Shown here: piece after piece, positions 1-10,839 of the stretch
How positions within the stretch are numbered: the first letter of the stretch is position 1
How the letters are laid out: each line of letters begins with the position of its first letter
Assembly: GCA_964019335.1 (NCBI GenBank)
Contig: OZ025705.1
Coordinates: 1 to 64,000 of the forward strand
Length of the DNA stretch: 64,000 nt
Origin: Diplonema japonicum
Lineage: Eukaryota; Euglenozoa; Diplonemea; Diplonemida; Diplonemidae
Direction of reading: 5' to 3'
Notes under the pieces: generated by a model
The model's database searches: none
What the model saw: only the letters and a program-made list of their open reading frames with translations
Told to the model about the DNA's origin: nothing
Program-made: the position numbers and the translations under genes

Positions 1-288
1 ATAAATCTTAAGAGAAAATAAAAATATTCCAAAACAGACGGGACAAGCAAAAATTCCACAGGTTCCAACCCCCAATACCTTGAATTTTCTTCGATCCGTA
101 CTCTACCCGTTTATACCCGTGCTTCGCATTGTGTTGTACTGCATTGTTTCCTTTGCTTCGCGTTGCGTTGACTCCCGTTCGTCAACTCCGCTCATCTTGT
201 CCTATGTGGGTGTTTGAAGAGAAGACCATCGATATCAAAATAAAAGTCGAACAAATCACGCCCTCACTTGGATAGGTGGAGGTCTTGA
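1..288. other. intergenic, 3' flank of the first gene
   Basis: This lies downstream of the stop codon of the minus-strand gene that follows. It is mixed-composition DNA without a plausible reading frame or RNA gene. It probably holds the 3' untranslated region of that gene and the acceptor region of the next gene, which lies outside the window. Confidence 0.5.
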
Positions 289-2595
289 TCAAATCGAGGG
301 TTTATCTTTCTGTTGCCACTTTGACTTCCGGTTAGTCATTATGTGGGGGGTGCAATCCTGAGGAAGGGGGTCCGTCTTCTTGATGATTTGCGAACTCCTG
401 TCTTCAAGGGACACTAAAGCAGACCGAACAAAGTCGCCTTCGAGGAGGCCCGAGTTGCTCATAACTTTGAACAAGTCCAGGGCTGTGGACCCTGGTGTAA
501 GGTGAAACGAGTGGTACAAGGGTTTCCCTCCATAAGAACCGAGGGTGCTAGGATCGCACACTGGAAAGACTCTCGTTGCAGGGCGAAGAGTGATGGAGGT
601 ACTCATCACCTTCGTGACCCCAGTCGTACCATCATGTGATTCCAGGTATTCGCGCACATGAGGAGGCAGCTCGCCTTCTGGCACGCTCCCTACTTTGTAC
701 ACCAACTCCCCGGCATCACGTAGCTTCAGCATCTGTGTTTCTATGTCCGCAGAGAGCTCCATGATGGCTTCGTTCGGCAGCTGTGAACGAACGAACTGCA
801 CGTTCTCCTTGGCAGAAGGCAGGTCGCACTTGTTCATGGCAACGACGACAGGGAACCTGATCCTGATGAATGCTGCCACAAGAAGATGTAGCTTCAGCGG
901 CCCCCACGAGTGCAGTGTCTCCATCTCCAAGCTTGTGATGCCTGCCTTCTTGGCTGCGAGCCTAACCATGTTCTCGGTCGCGTGGTATCCAGTAAACATG
1001 ATAGGAAGCCGCTGCGGCTTTTTCTTCAGTGCCACCCACTTCCTAGAGACGTTGGTGTATATCCATTGATGGATTTCACGCCTCACCCACCTCACCTCCT
1101 CAAGCACGTCGTCGGAATTGGATTTCTCCTTGCTCTCACCCTCCGAGTTCGTCAGCCCTGAGGCATCTACAACGTGGATCAGAACATCTGCGTCGTTTAG
1201 GTCGTCCAAAAACTTGTTCCCCTTGCCCCTACCCTGGTAGGCACCCGGCACAAGCCCCGCTACATCCCGCACCTTCACAGGAACAAAGCGCGACCCGTCG
1301 GCGGCGTGCCCGTGTTCTGCAGCACACTCCACGTCGGCCTTCTGGCAAATGCAGGGAATGGGACACAAGGCATCTCCCGTGTTGGGTTCTATTGTTGTAA
1401 AAGGAAAAGCTGCAACACGAGCTGCGGTAGCGTCACCTGTAGCTGCATTAAACAGTGTGCTCTTCCCAGCGGAGGGCTTACCCACAAGACCGATAACATA
1501 CTTCCACCTGCCTCCCTTGCCCCACGCGTCCGCCCAGTCGTCTTCTGTCAGGTTCATCGACTGGATAGCTTCAGTGGCATTTCTCGCATTTTCGTGTTTC
1601 TCCTCTTCTGTTTCTGCCTCCACACCCAAATTAACTTCGCCTGCAGCTTCCTTGCTGTCTTGTTCGCAGCTGATCTCGCCAATGGCCTCTTTCACCTTTT
1701 CCACAAGCGTGTACAACATGGGGCATCCTGCGTTCATCTCTGCCTCCTCCTGCACGCTGTCACGGAATCGTGCGTACCAAATTGCTTTCACCAGCCACCC
1801 AGGGGTGCCCTTCACCTCCTCATATGTGAAGATGGGAGGCTCCTCTGGGTAGCTTCGCGTGAGCTGCATAGTTGTCCGAATTTTGCAACCTTGCAGTTTC
1901 CCATCTTCAATCGTGTGTACGTGCGAGAAGATCGGTTCCCCCTCCTTCCATTCCACTTCTTCTTGGAACACGTCACAGAGCCCTTGTATCTCCTCTGCCA
2001 CATCCTCGTTCAGCGCGACCTGCGGAAGGTTGCTTCGTAAAAAAGACATAATGGCATCCACACAGACTACACCCTGCGGCACAATGTGACCTGCGTCATG
2101 TTCTATGAAGACGGAGTTGTTGAACTTTCCAGCAAGTCTTTTAGATGCCTCAAGTGGGACGAGGGTGTCTGTCTTCCCCGCAAAGTGAAGGGTAGGAACA
2201 TCTGAGCCCTGTTTTGCGCATCTTCCTGACCACTCGCTGTCGGTGACCATGCCGCCTGCAAGGATGCCAAACTTGATGTCAGGGAGGCCTGCATCTTTGA
2301 GGAGGGCGGCTGTGAGGGCGGCGCCTTGTGAAAAACCAAGGACACCGACGCACGTGGAGGCCTCACGTAGGGACTTGACGTGCAGCACCGCAGCAGCCAT
2401 TCCGCTTGCATCACCGTCCTCCCACCAGGTGCGCATGGCGACATCTTCGCCCTCCTGCTTGGCCATGGCCACAGGCGCGTCCACAAACAGCAGCTCCACA
2501 TCTGCTAGCTTCTTCTTTAATTGCTGCAGCCGCTGGCTGAATATCTCCGCATCCTGATGCGTACCATGTAAGCATAGTATTCTTGGCTGGCTCAT
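289..2595 (-). CDS. FSH1-type serine hydrolase / RWD / YchF-type GTPase fusion
   Basis: One uninterrupted 768-residue frame starts at ATG 2595, 11 bases after a CACAG acceptor. Residues 1-190 look like an FSH1-family serine hydrolase: LCLHG near the start, the nucleophile elbow GFSQGA with Ser89, Asp143 in GKTDTLVP and His170 in DAGH. Residues 193-306 look like an RWD domain, with a YPEEPP motif near 249. Residues 364-768 are a GTPase of the YchF/YGR210C-like (Obg-related) type: P-loop GKPSAGKST at 372-380, DVAGLVPGA as G3, NKCD as G4, and a C-terminal TGS-like segment. These GTPases are translation-associated. The three domains are normally separate proteins, and I see no splice signals between them, so the fusion appears real. 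The domain calls are from motif reading; the biological role of the combination is unknown. Confidence 0.85.
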   Translation of the reverse strand: MSQPRILCLHGTHQDAEIFSQRLQQLKKKLADVELLFVDAPVAMAKQEGEDVAMRTWWEDGDASGMAAAVLHVKSLREASTCVGVLGFSQGAALTAALLKDAGLPDIKFGILAGGMVTDSEWSGRCAKQGSDVPTLHFAGKTDTLVPLEASKRLAGKFNNSVFIEHDAGHIVPQGVVCVDAIMSFLRSNLPQVALNEDVAEEIQGLCDVFQEEVEWKEGEPIFSHVHTIEDGKLQGCKIRTTMQLTRSYPEEPPIFTYEEVKGTPGWLVKAIWYARFRDSVQEEAEMNAGCPMLYTLVEKVKEAIGEISCEQDSKEAAGEVNLGVEAETEEEKHENARNATEAIQSMNLTEDDWADAWGKGGRWKYVIGLVGKPSAGKSTLFNAATGDATAARVAAFPFTTIEPNTGDALCPIPCICQKADVECAAEHGHAADGSRFVPVKVRDVAGLVPGAYQGRGKGNKFLDDLNDADVLIHVVDASGLTNSEGESKEKSNSDDVLEEVRWVRREIHQWIYTNVSRKWVALKKKPQRLPIMFTGYHATENMVRLAAKKAGITSLEMETLHSWGPLKLHLLVAAFIRIRFPVVVAMNKCDLPSAKENVQFVRSQLPNEAIMELSADIETQMLKLRDAGELVYKVGSVPEGELPPHVREYLESHDGTTGVTKVMSTSITLRPATRVFPVCDPSTLGSYGGKPLYHSFHLTPGSTALDLFKVMSNSGLLEGDFVRSALVSLEDRSSQIIKKTDPLPQDCTPHIMTNRKSKWQQKDKPSI

Positions 2596-5500
2596 TTGCT
2601 GCTCCTGTGTTTAATCATGCAAAGAAGCCCAGGTAACAAAAGAATGCAACAGAATAGTGGAAGGGTCTGCGGTTCGCATTAAAGTGCTTATAGGACACTA
2701 GAGGAGGGGGAGGTAAGGGGATGAGGGTCGAAGGGGAAAGGTCGGTGGTTACGATGCAAAATAAGAAAAAAAAACCATGAAAGGGGAAATAAAACGGGAG
2801 GGAGAGAGAAATAAAAAAAAGGGAGGGATTCCGGGGGGGGGGGGGGGGGGGGGGGGGTAGGGAATGGGGAATAATAATTTTTCCTTTTTTTCTTTTTGTT
2901 TTTCTTTCTTAATAATATCCCACACCATCGGGCGGGGAATTGCTATTTTTTTTTGTTTCCCCTTTCTTCTGTTCGATAAATAAATATAAATTAAAATAAA
3001 AAAAAACGTAGCTTTGTAAGAACCAAACCTAACCACCATACCTGTTTAGACGTGTTTAGTCTTTTTTTAATTTAATTTTTCCTGTTCCTTCAACCTGCTA
3101 CTTTTTTCAGCCTAAAACACCCATTTAATATTTCTTTTTTCTTCTTCTTCTTTGTAGAATAAAGGAATCAAAGCAACAGAAAGACTGGGGCAATCGTAGT
3201 ACCTTTCTGGCTTAAGCATATGAGGAGGGTGATAAAAAAAAAAAACACCACCCTCCTTTCCTTTCACATTTTTTCTTTTCTCTCTTTTGAAAAGCAAACG
3301 CGCTTTTTTTTTTTTTTTTTCTGTCCCTTCTTTTTTTTTTTTTTTTTTTTTTTTTTTGGTGCCTTTTTTTTTTCTCTTCGTTCCTTCTTTTTCTCATTGT
3401 GGTTTTTCCTTTTTCCTCTCTTTTTTGCATATTTTCTTTTGTCCCTCTTGTTTACTTGCCCAGGCAAGTTGGCCTTTAAACATCACATGACAATGTGTGG
3501 GGGGTCAGCCCAAAGAGCAAATGCCGTAGAGGCATAGACTACCAACCATTCAAGGGGAAACAAGGAGAAAAAAAAATGATGGAAAAAAAAAAAAAAAGAA
3601 AAGCGTAGAATGAACAAAAAGGGGAAGTGAAACGGGTAAGTGGGTATGAGAGGAGAGAGAAAAAAAGGAAATAAATGAAAGGAACAGGAGAAATAAAAAG
3701 GCAACCAAGAAAAAAAAAAGGGAGGGGAAGACATAGGGGAGGAAAGGGAGAAAAAGAATAAAAAAAAGAGGAAGATGGGTGGAGGAAGGAGGGAAGGGAG
3801 GACATAGAATAAAGAAAGGGGGGGAAAAAAAGGATCGATCTTCCTGTTTCGAGAAGAAAGCCCTTTGTTTCCTCTCCTTTCTTTTTTTTTTTTTTTTTTT
3901 TTTTTCGCGACTGAGTTTGCCTTTGAGACTACTGCGGTGGCCAAACCAATTGGTGAAAGAAGACGGGGAAAAAGAAAAAGAAAAAAGAAGAAGGGACAAT
4001 TTGTATGTTTTTTTTTTTTTTTGTTTTCTCTTGTTTTCTCTTGTTTTTTTTTTTTTTTTTTTTTTTTTCCCGCCCTCCAAAAAATTAATTTTTAATTTTC
4101 CTGTTTCTTTCTTTTTTTGTTTCCTTTTTTCCCCTCTTTTTTTTTTTTCTTTGTTCCTTCTTCCTTTTCTCATCACCTTTTTGGGTTTCTGCTCTTGGCC
4201 ACACGCATGCTGAAGGATCTCGAAGGCCCACTTCGTCTTAACATAACTTTCCTGTTTAAAATAAAAAACTAACACAAGAAAAAAAGAAAAAAAAACGTCA
4301 CCAAAAGGGCTGCCGGCCCATTTTTTTCAGTGAAAATGTCGCGGCAGGTGCACCCCTCTCGGGAGGTCAGGGATGAAAAGTAAAAAAATTGAACAAAAAT
4401 AAGTCAATGGCGGAAGAATGGTAAAAATCGGGGAAATAGGGGGTAGTGATATGGGGAAATAAAAAAAAAAAAAAAAAAGAAAGACAGAACACTCCTCCCC
4501 ACTTGCTGTATTAAGCAAGAAGGAAAGGCGGTTCATTTTCTTTTTTTTTTTCCTCGTCTAAACTGATAGAACACAAGCTTCTCATTATTTTTCTTTCTTT
4601 TTCTTTTTTTTTAAAAAGAAAAACTCTTCTTTTTTAAGTGATGTACCACCACACAGGTATAAACTACCATATGCTGTGCGTGACAACACTTGTTTCTTGT
4701 TGAAATTATGATGGTCTGAAGTAGAATAAGGAAAAGATTGGGTGCAAACTCATTTCCTGTGTTATTATTATTATTTTTTTTTTTTTTTTTTTTTGGAGTT
4801 AATGTTACAAACCACCTGGGACCTTGGAGAATAAATAGGGGAGGGGACCGTGAGTGTGAGAAAAAAAAAAGAAAAAAAATAAAACCAATTTGAAATAAAA
4901 AAATAAAATAAAAAGGGAAACGCAAAAAAGGAAAAAAGAAGGGAGAAAAAAAAAAAGAAACCTGCTCTTTATGTTAGCCCCGCCTTCCCTCCTTGGAATG
5001 CGGCTTTTAATTTGTATGGGTAAGTAAAAGGAAAGCAAAGGGGAAAAGGAAAAATGTGGGGTAAACTTTACTAGAGAGGGGGTAGGGAGTTTTTTGTTTT
5101 TTTCAAATAAAAGAGTGGAGGGGGGGAGAAAAAAAAAGCAAGGATCTTAATGAAAAGACGGCACCAACAGTGCGAAGACGCCCGCACCCCGATTACCCCC
5201 TACTACCCTCTCTGTACACATTGTGTTTCCATGTGAAATTTAAAAAAAAAAGGGGGGGACTTCATTCACCTTATTCATCTTTTTAATAAAACTCTCAATT
5301 AAAAAAAATAAAATAAAAAAAACGTTACTAGTCTGAGCCGTTTCTGTCGGTATTAGCGATTATTTTCTGATTTGCTTTTTTTTTTCTTCTTCCTTCGTTC
5401 CTACCCCAATGCTACTGAAAGAGGGGAGGGCGGACTCAGTTTCTTTTTTTTTTTTTTTTTTTTTTTTATTCTCAAAAAACAAAAACAAAAGTAAAAGAAA

Positions 5501-6885
5501 ACGCAACTCATCACCTATAGAGGAAAAAAAGGGGGAGCGACTGAAAGGTTACGTTGAGTAGAAGGGAACCTTTTAAATTCCCTTCTTAAACTATACTTGT
5601 GACACCATGGGTAAGAACATTCGGGCTCTTTAGGTAGTAACGGGAAAGGGGGGAAAACCTTGTAAAACAAAGAAGCCCAGTGCCAGCCACCGTTTAGAGG
5701 ACTATATATCCAAAGTAAAAGGGGGTTTAAAGAACAAAAAAAAAAGAAAAACGAGAGAATATAAAAAAAAAGATAAAAAAGGGAACACAGCCCGTAACAC
5801 CCCCACCCCCCCCCCTATTCTTTTCTTATCCTCCTGAGGAGAACAGAAAAAAAAGAGAGGGAAAAAAAAACGGTTCATCTGCGAAGTGAAGAAAAGACGA
5901 GGAAAAAAGGGGGGGAGGGGGAATAACCCACTTTCTTTTTATTCACGCAAATTCAAAATTTCCGTTTTTTTCCCCCCTTTTCTTTTTTTGAAAGGTCGAC
6001 ACGGTGTTCACAAAGAAATTCTGTAGCCTTCCAGAAAGGCTTTATAAGGTGAAAAAAATATAATGAAAATAAAGAGGGACGATAGCAACAAAAATGGGGG
6101 AGGGAGGGGGGAAGGAGCAAAAGAAAGAAAAAGATAAAAATAAGACACTAAAATAAAAAAGTTTCCTTCTTTTTTTTCCCCCCTTTAAAAAAAAAATCAA
6201 TAAATCCAGCCTTTTCTTCCCTCTATTTCTGCCTCTGCCCCGCTCTTCCACAAACGAGGCAGAGTCAGTTGTACCGCTTGGATAAAAAAAAACGTGAAGA
6301 ATGGGCAAAGGGAATAAAAGAAAAAGAGAAGATTCATGTTCAATGTTCTTTTTCGGGTGGAGAGGGGAGGGGGAGGACAAAAAGGGGAAAAATCAGGAGG
6401 AGGGGAATACATAAAAAAAGAAAAGGAAAATAAAATTTGACACCATTTTTTTTTTTTCTTTTTTAAATCTCTCTCAGCTTCCGCGGCACTTGATGACAAA
6501 AAAATGACGTACTCAGGTTCAGCAACTAAAAAAAAAAAAAAAAAAGGCGTCATAACACAATAAAACACAAGAGGACGAAAAAGCAGCACCATATTTAAGG
6601 GAGAAAAAGGAGGAAAAAAAATAAAAAATTCTTGTTCAACAAATACACGAAAAAAAAAAAAGCTGCCCATCCCTTAGTGACCCGTTGTACCCTTTATATA
6701 GTCATGTCGGCAAAAAGGATGTTCAATAAAAACAAAAGAAAAAAAGCGAGTGTCAGGTTTCCTTTTTTTTCTTTTTTTTTCCCTAATCCCAGCTATATTG
6801 GGGGAAGAGGGAAAGAAGAAAAAAATTGACACAGAAAAAAAAGAAGAAGAAAAAAAAGAAAACCCCTGTATCACAATAGGACAAC
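2596..6885. other. 4.3 kb gene-free homopolymer region
   Basis: This is dense in A, T and G runs, including a G run of about 25 near 2832-2857 and T runs of about 20-23 near 3335 and 4037. The open frames here translate to poly-Lys, poly-Phe or Ser/Pro strings from the runs and have no acceptable protein composition. A small hairpin (AGCCTT/AAGGCT) occurs near 6028-6046. I see no gene. The left end presumably holds upstream signals for the fusion gene and the right end holds the 3' region of the MIF4G gene. Confidence 0.7.
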
Positions 6886-8163
6886 TCAGCTCAGCATGCA
6901 TTTGAAGTCTTCGGTGAAAGTGGCGACAGAGCTGCGAAGCCTCGGGCACAAGAACGGTCCCAGGGAGTGCAGTTCATCGAAGGCGTTTTGGAAGGCAGGG
7001 GAGGCAAGTTTGGAGAGGCGTGTGTGCCTCACCAGAGTGAGGATGTGGTCCACAGACACTGGTGATGCGTCCCCCTCATCTATACTCTTCTTTGCCACCT
7101 GCAGCAACTTTGCAACGCATGTGTACAACGTCTGCGTCCCGAGGACTGTGTTCGAGTGCAGTGTCGCTACAAATGTCATGAGCGATGTGTCCAAGGCCCG
7201 CCCTTCCGTCCCTGCCCCAGCAGACGCCAGCATCTTCTGGAACTCCTGCTGACACCGCTTCAGCAGTAGCTTCCTGAAGGGCGACTCCACAATCCCTTGC
7301 CCCTCCGCCGTGAACCCGCTCATGTCCAAACACAGCCTGCTGTACTGCTCTATGAAACAGCTCCCGAAACCCACCTTCTCCACCACAGCATCGACCAGCT
7401 CCCCTACAGTCACCTCACCACCGCACAGCATGCGCTGTATGCGCGCCAGGCTCTCCTGGTACCTCGGGCCCGTCATCCTCCCTAGCAGTCCATGCACCAT
7501 GTCCACAGGCGCCTCCTCGATCCGACTGTGCGTGTCAAGCGAGCTAAGCGCAGAGGAAGGAGTGCTCGAAGGGGTGTAAGAGGACACGCTGGAGCCGTCC
7601 TTCCCGAGGCAGGGGCATAGCGTCATGCCTGGGGACACAAGCTTCTTGCAACGTGTGCACTTCCCATTCGTGATGCCCTTCCTGTGGTTCGACTTCATCT
7701 TCGGCACAGACAGGTTCCCCCCTTCTGCCCCAGTCAAGTACGGTAGACTAGGCAGCGGTGTCGACGAGTACCCCCACACAGCAAGGTCCACGCTGCAAAC
7801 ACCCACAGGGAGCTTCTTCTCAGTAGGTGCGTGGGTGGAGAGCACCTCAACTTCTTCATCGGTGTCCACAGGCGGGGAGGCCGGGGGGGAGGGGGGTGGC
7901 GAGGGGCTGGCCTCGATGACAGCTGTCACAGGCATCTGGGATACGGCAGGCATATTCACCATTTGTTGCATAGCCTGACACCTTCCGTTGCAGCCATAGG
8001 GCGAGCAAGTGTAATAAGTGCACACGTGATTGGGTGCGCTTTTATAGTGACACCCGCATCCACCGCCTACACCTCCAGTTGCTTGCATGTTTACACCGTA
8101 ACCATACGTTGTCTGAGCGAAAGGTGCCTGAACTGGCACCTGAGGAATCCCTTGTGTATACAT
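6886..8163 (-). CDS. eIF4G-like MIF4G-domain protein with Cys-rich N terminus
   Basis: The frame encodes 425 residues from ATG 8163, downstream of a CACCACCACAG acceptor. The C-terminal half (about 222-425) reads like the MIF4G repeat of translation factor eIF4G: a helix around ELVDAVVEKVGF, then YSRLCLDMSG, then FRKLLLKRCQQEFQK, and YTCVAKLLQ. This is the order seen in eIF4G scaffolds that bind eIF4A. The N-terminal part holds clustered Cys and His residues (36, 38, 39, 48, 53, 58, 62) and a second CxxC...CxC cluster at 169-185, which suggests zinc binding. A Pro/Ser stretch at 84-100 separates them. It is much shorter than animal eIF4G and resembles the compact eIF4G-like proteins of euglenozoans. 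MIF4G is an inference from the pattern. Alternatives are other MIF4G proteins such as CWC22 or NOM1-like factors. Confidence 0.65.
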   Translation of the reverse strand: MYTQGIPQVPVQAPFAQTTYGYGVNMQATGGVGGGCGCHYKSAPNHVCTYYTCSPYGCNGRCQAMQQMVNMPAVSQMPVTAVIEASPSPPPSPPASPPVDTDEEVEVLSTHAPTEKKLPVGVCSVDLAVWGYSSTPLPSLPYLTGAEGGNLSVPKMKSNHRKGITNGKCTRCKKLVSPGMTLCPCLGKDGSSVSSYTPSSTPSSALSSLDTHSRIEEAPVDMVHGLLGRMTGPRYQESLARIQRMLCGGEVTVGELVDAVVEKVGFGSCFIEQYSRLCLDMSGFTAEGQGIVESPFRKLLLKRCQQEFQKMLASAGAGTEGRALDTSLMTFVATLHSNTVLGTQTLYTCVAKLLQVAKKSIDEGDASPVSVDHILTLVRHTRLSKLASPAFQNAFDELHSLGPFLCPRLRSSVATFTEDFKCMLS

Positions 8164-8305
8164 AATAAGGGGTGTTTTTGTTTGTCCCCTGTGGTGGTGC
8201 TACGAAACGAAAACTAAGGGATAAAAAATATACAAAAACGGCGCTACTAAATATGAAAAAATGAAGAAAACACGCATTATCACAAGTAGGGGTGGAAACC
8301 CCTCT

Positions 8306-8965
8306 TTACTCTAAGCTGTCTATGTCGTCATCGTCGAGGTGTGAACCGAAGAGCGGCTCTCTGTCTCGTGACGGCATGTTGCTATCCTCGTAGCCGGGGT
8401 ACATGCCGAGCATCTTCCTGAAGTCGCTGATGTTAATCTTCCCGTCTTTGTCACTGTCAGAGGTCTGAATAAGTACATCGAGATCCTCGTCAGTCATGTC
8501 TTTGTAACCGATTTGTGTCATGATGTTCCGCAACACCATGGGGTCTAGGAAGCCAGTGTCTTCCGGGTCGTACACGCGAAAGGCATCAGCAGCAGGGTCC
8601 GTGTCTTTGAGGTACGATATGTTGTCCTGTATGAGCCCCCACAAGGTGTCGATCGTGAAGTTGTTCTCTTGTATCAGCATCTTGTACTCTTTCGTGGTGA
8701 AATTGGGGAAGAAAATCTCCAACTTTGCCTTGAGGTCTTTTTGTTTCAAAACCCCTTTCCCCTCATCGTCAAGGAATTTAAAGGCAAGCTCTACATCCTC
8801 TCTGCTTATCTTCATCATCTCACCACCTACCACTGCTTTAGCGAAAACACCACCCTTGTTGCTCTCACTCATTCTTGACCTTTTCTTCTCCCCAAACTTT
8901 GGGGAGCTGCATCGCAGGTCCCCCGGCCGTATCCTGCCAGGGGACGCGCCTTCCGACATTGCCAT
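8306..8965 (-). CDS. EF-hand calcium-binding protein
   Basis: The protein has 219 residues. The frame is open further upstream to 9004 but without an ATG there, so I start at the first ATG, 8965, just after a CCTTAAG acceptor candidate. The best EF-hand loop is DSDKDGKINISDF near the C terminus. A degenerate one surrounds YDPEDTGFLDP, and an earlier pair around LDDEGKGVLK and NNFTIDT lacks good ligands. The arrangement resembles four-EF-hand centrin/calmodulin relatives in which only the last hand is canonical. The protein ends in an acidic stretch. Its partner and location cannot be read from the sequence. Confidence 0.75.
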   Translation of the reverse strand: MAMSEGASPGRIRPGDLRCSSPKFGEKKRSRMSESNKGGVFAKAVVGGEMMKISREDVELAFKFLDDEGKGVLKQKDLKAKLEIFFPNFTTKEYKMLIQENNFTIDTLWGLIQDNISYLKDTDPAADAFRVYDPEDTGFLDPMVLRNIMTQIGYKDMTDEDLDVLIQTSDSDKDGKINISDFRKMLGMYPGYEDSNMPSRDREPLFGSHLDDDDIDSLE

Positions 8966-9528
8966 ACTTAAGGCGAAGCGATTGTGGGAGGTTACGAAAA
9001 ACAAAAGGTTCCTGTGTGGATCAAAGGAGGGGTTTGCTGGAGTCTATAAAAAAGAAAAAACCGAAATAATGAAAACAAACGTGGTAAAAAAGAAAAAATT
9101 GGGGTGAAAAAAAACGGAAACTGTCGTGCAACAAAGCACTTGCAAAGGAACAAATGAAGGAAGCAGAATATAAAAAAAAGGGGGAAAGACAAAAAAAGAA
9201 TTTCGGAGTCCCGAGAGCTTCCTGTTTCTTTTTTGGCATCCCCTTAAGAAACGTCTCAAATCTTCCCGTACCAAACGCTTATCGGAGAAAGTACCAATTC
9301 GAAGCAACCAATTCCCCGAAAAGGAGCATCAGGAAGCACGGAGGGCTGTTTCGACCGAAATTTGACACGTTGAAAAAGTGAAAGTGAAGGAAAGATGGGG
9401 AAAAGAAAAAAAGCGGGGAAAGACGTTGTGGGTTTATATCAATGTCCCCTAACTTGATGATGGTTCACTTCTGCGAAACGATTGGCCAAGAGAACTCGTC
9501 AGCCATGCCCATACCATCAGTGCCATAT
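8966..9528. other. intergenic spacer
   Basis: Mixed sequence near 9210-9500 grades into A-rich DNA near 9030-9200. The open frames do not look protein-like. It probably contains the 3' UTR of the secreted protein gene to its right and the trans-splice region of the EF-hand gene. Confidence 0.5.
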
Positions 9529-10839
9529 TTACTGCTTCATGACAATGGTTGCGAAGAAGTTGTTGCAATCAAGAGTGACTGTGGACTTGGTGTACTCCCT
9601 CACGAAGGTGTTGGTCTTGGGCTCCGTAGCGAGGCCCAGAGGGGAGCCGTAGTCAGTGTCCATCGCCTTGGGCCTCTTCTGCTCGGGTTGCTTCTTGTCC
9701 CACTGCACACCTGCGGGCCATGACATGCCCCAGATGCCAGCACCCACGTATGCGTAAGGGCCCCTCATCAGGAGGAAGGCGGCGATGTCCTGTGTCAGCT
9801 GGGGAAGCAGGTTGGGCGACGTGCCCATGTCCAGCCCGAAGATCAAGGGAAGCTCCTGCCACTTCTGGTCCTGGATCACTCCCCTCATCATTGAGCTGCA
9901 GCTGCTGTTGCTGATCTTGACAGGCGAGGCGTTGGCGTTGGCCTGCCCGGGGATCAGCGACCACGTGAAACCCTTCGCAGCGAGCATAGCATTCTGCGCC
10001 GCCGTCATGGTCTCCAGCCAGCCCTCAGTGATCTCTTTGATATCCTGGTCTGAGAGGCCCATGTCCACTTGGCTATATTGGTTAATTTCCGATGGGCCCT
10101 GCACGGGGTCTCTGCACGAAGAGTTGACCAAGTTGCTGCACCAGTAGTCGTCGATGAAGAGACCGTCGACGTTGGGGTTGCCGACACCGTTGGCACCCAT
10201 GATATGGGTGTTCACAAGGAAGTCCCTCAGCATGGTGCCGTTCCTGTGGTCCCACAGGTACTCCCCACACGGGTTCATACCGCAGTCGCACTCATCTGTG
10301 CAGGAGCCGTCCGGGTGAGGGTCGTTGGGGGTGGGGTGCTCGGGGGTCTGCTCCTGGTCATGGTAAAAGGGGGAGCACTTCCCGGAAGTGCACTGGGGGA
10401 CGTGGTAGCTGCCGTTGGGGAAGGCACCACCAGACTTGAACTTAAGGAAGAAGCCACTGTAGGCGGGGTCGTCGAGCTTCTCCCTGACGCTGGTGAACCA
10501 GGGGAGGGCCTTGACAAGGTTCCTGTAAACGAACACGTTGGTGTTGGGGTTGACCTTCTTTGTCATTGTGGCTTGTGTCACAAGACGCTCCTCGCAGTCC
10601 ATAGGCTTGGCGTTGGCCCACTGCTTCTTGGCGTTGCTCCAGTCGTAGCTGGTGATACCGAAGGCACCACCAAGGGAAGGGTCGTACCAGCCAGACCCGT
10701 TGCAGGCCATGGTGATGGATGACATGCTCATGTTGTAGGTTGCGGGCCATCGCGGGTTCTGGTACGGCAGGAACGCCGTGGCGCAAAGCACAGAGACGAA
10801 AGACAGCATGATGAAAGGTGTCCTGTGGGATGGTGGCAT
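9529..10839 (-). CDS. secreted glycoside-hydrolase-like protein (TIM-barrel type)
   Basis: The protein has 436 residues. The frame runs to 10893, but the only ATG matching a splice acceptor is at 10839, one base after TTATTCAG, giving a 5' leader of almost zero length. The start is followed by a hydrophobic segment (FIMLSFVSVLCATAFL) typical of a signal peptide. Several NxS/T sites (for example NGSGW, NSSCR, NASPV) and many cysteines fit a secreted glycoprotein. The motif NVDGLFIDDYW has paired acids at the end of a beta strand, as in the catalytic centre of several alpha-glucosidase-like or GHL15-type barrels, and the C-terminal block with YGSPLG and VREY also fits such families. I cannot name the family securely and infer no substrate. 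Confidence 0.6.
   Translation of the reverse strand: MPPSHRTPFIMLSFVSVLCATAFLPYQNPRWPATYNMSMSSITMACNGSGWYDPSLGGAFGITSYDWSNAKKQWANAKPMDCEERLVTQATMTKKVNPNTNVFVYRNLVKALPWFTSVREKLDDPAYSGFFLKFKSGGAFPNGSYHVPQCTSGKCSPFYHDQEQTPEHPTPNDPHPDGSCTDECDCGMNPCGEYLWDHRNGTMLRDFLVNTHIMGANGVGNPNVDGLFIDDYWCSNLVNSSCRDPVQGPSEINQYSQVDMGLSDQDIKEITEGWLETMTAAQNAMLAAKGFTWSLIPGQANANASPVKISNSSCSSMMRGVIQDQKWQELPLIFGLDMGTSPNLLPQLTQDIAAFLLMRGPYAYVGAGIWGMSWPAGVQWDKKQPEQKRPKAMDTDYGSPLGLATEPKTNTFVREYTKSTVTLDCNNFFATIVMKQ

Noticed and set aside
3212-4275. Several frames of 70-240 codons rich in Lys or Phe
   Set aside because: Direct translations of A and T runs, with no normal amino-acid composition.
8966-9004. Longer start for the EF-hand protein
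   Set aside because: The upstream initiator is TTG. The first ATG is at 8965. The same reasoning shortens the genes ending at 10893, 13983, 30008 and 45045.
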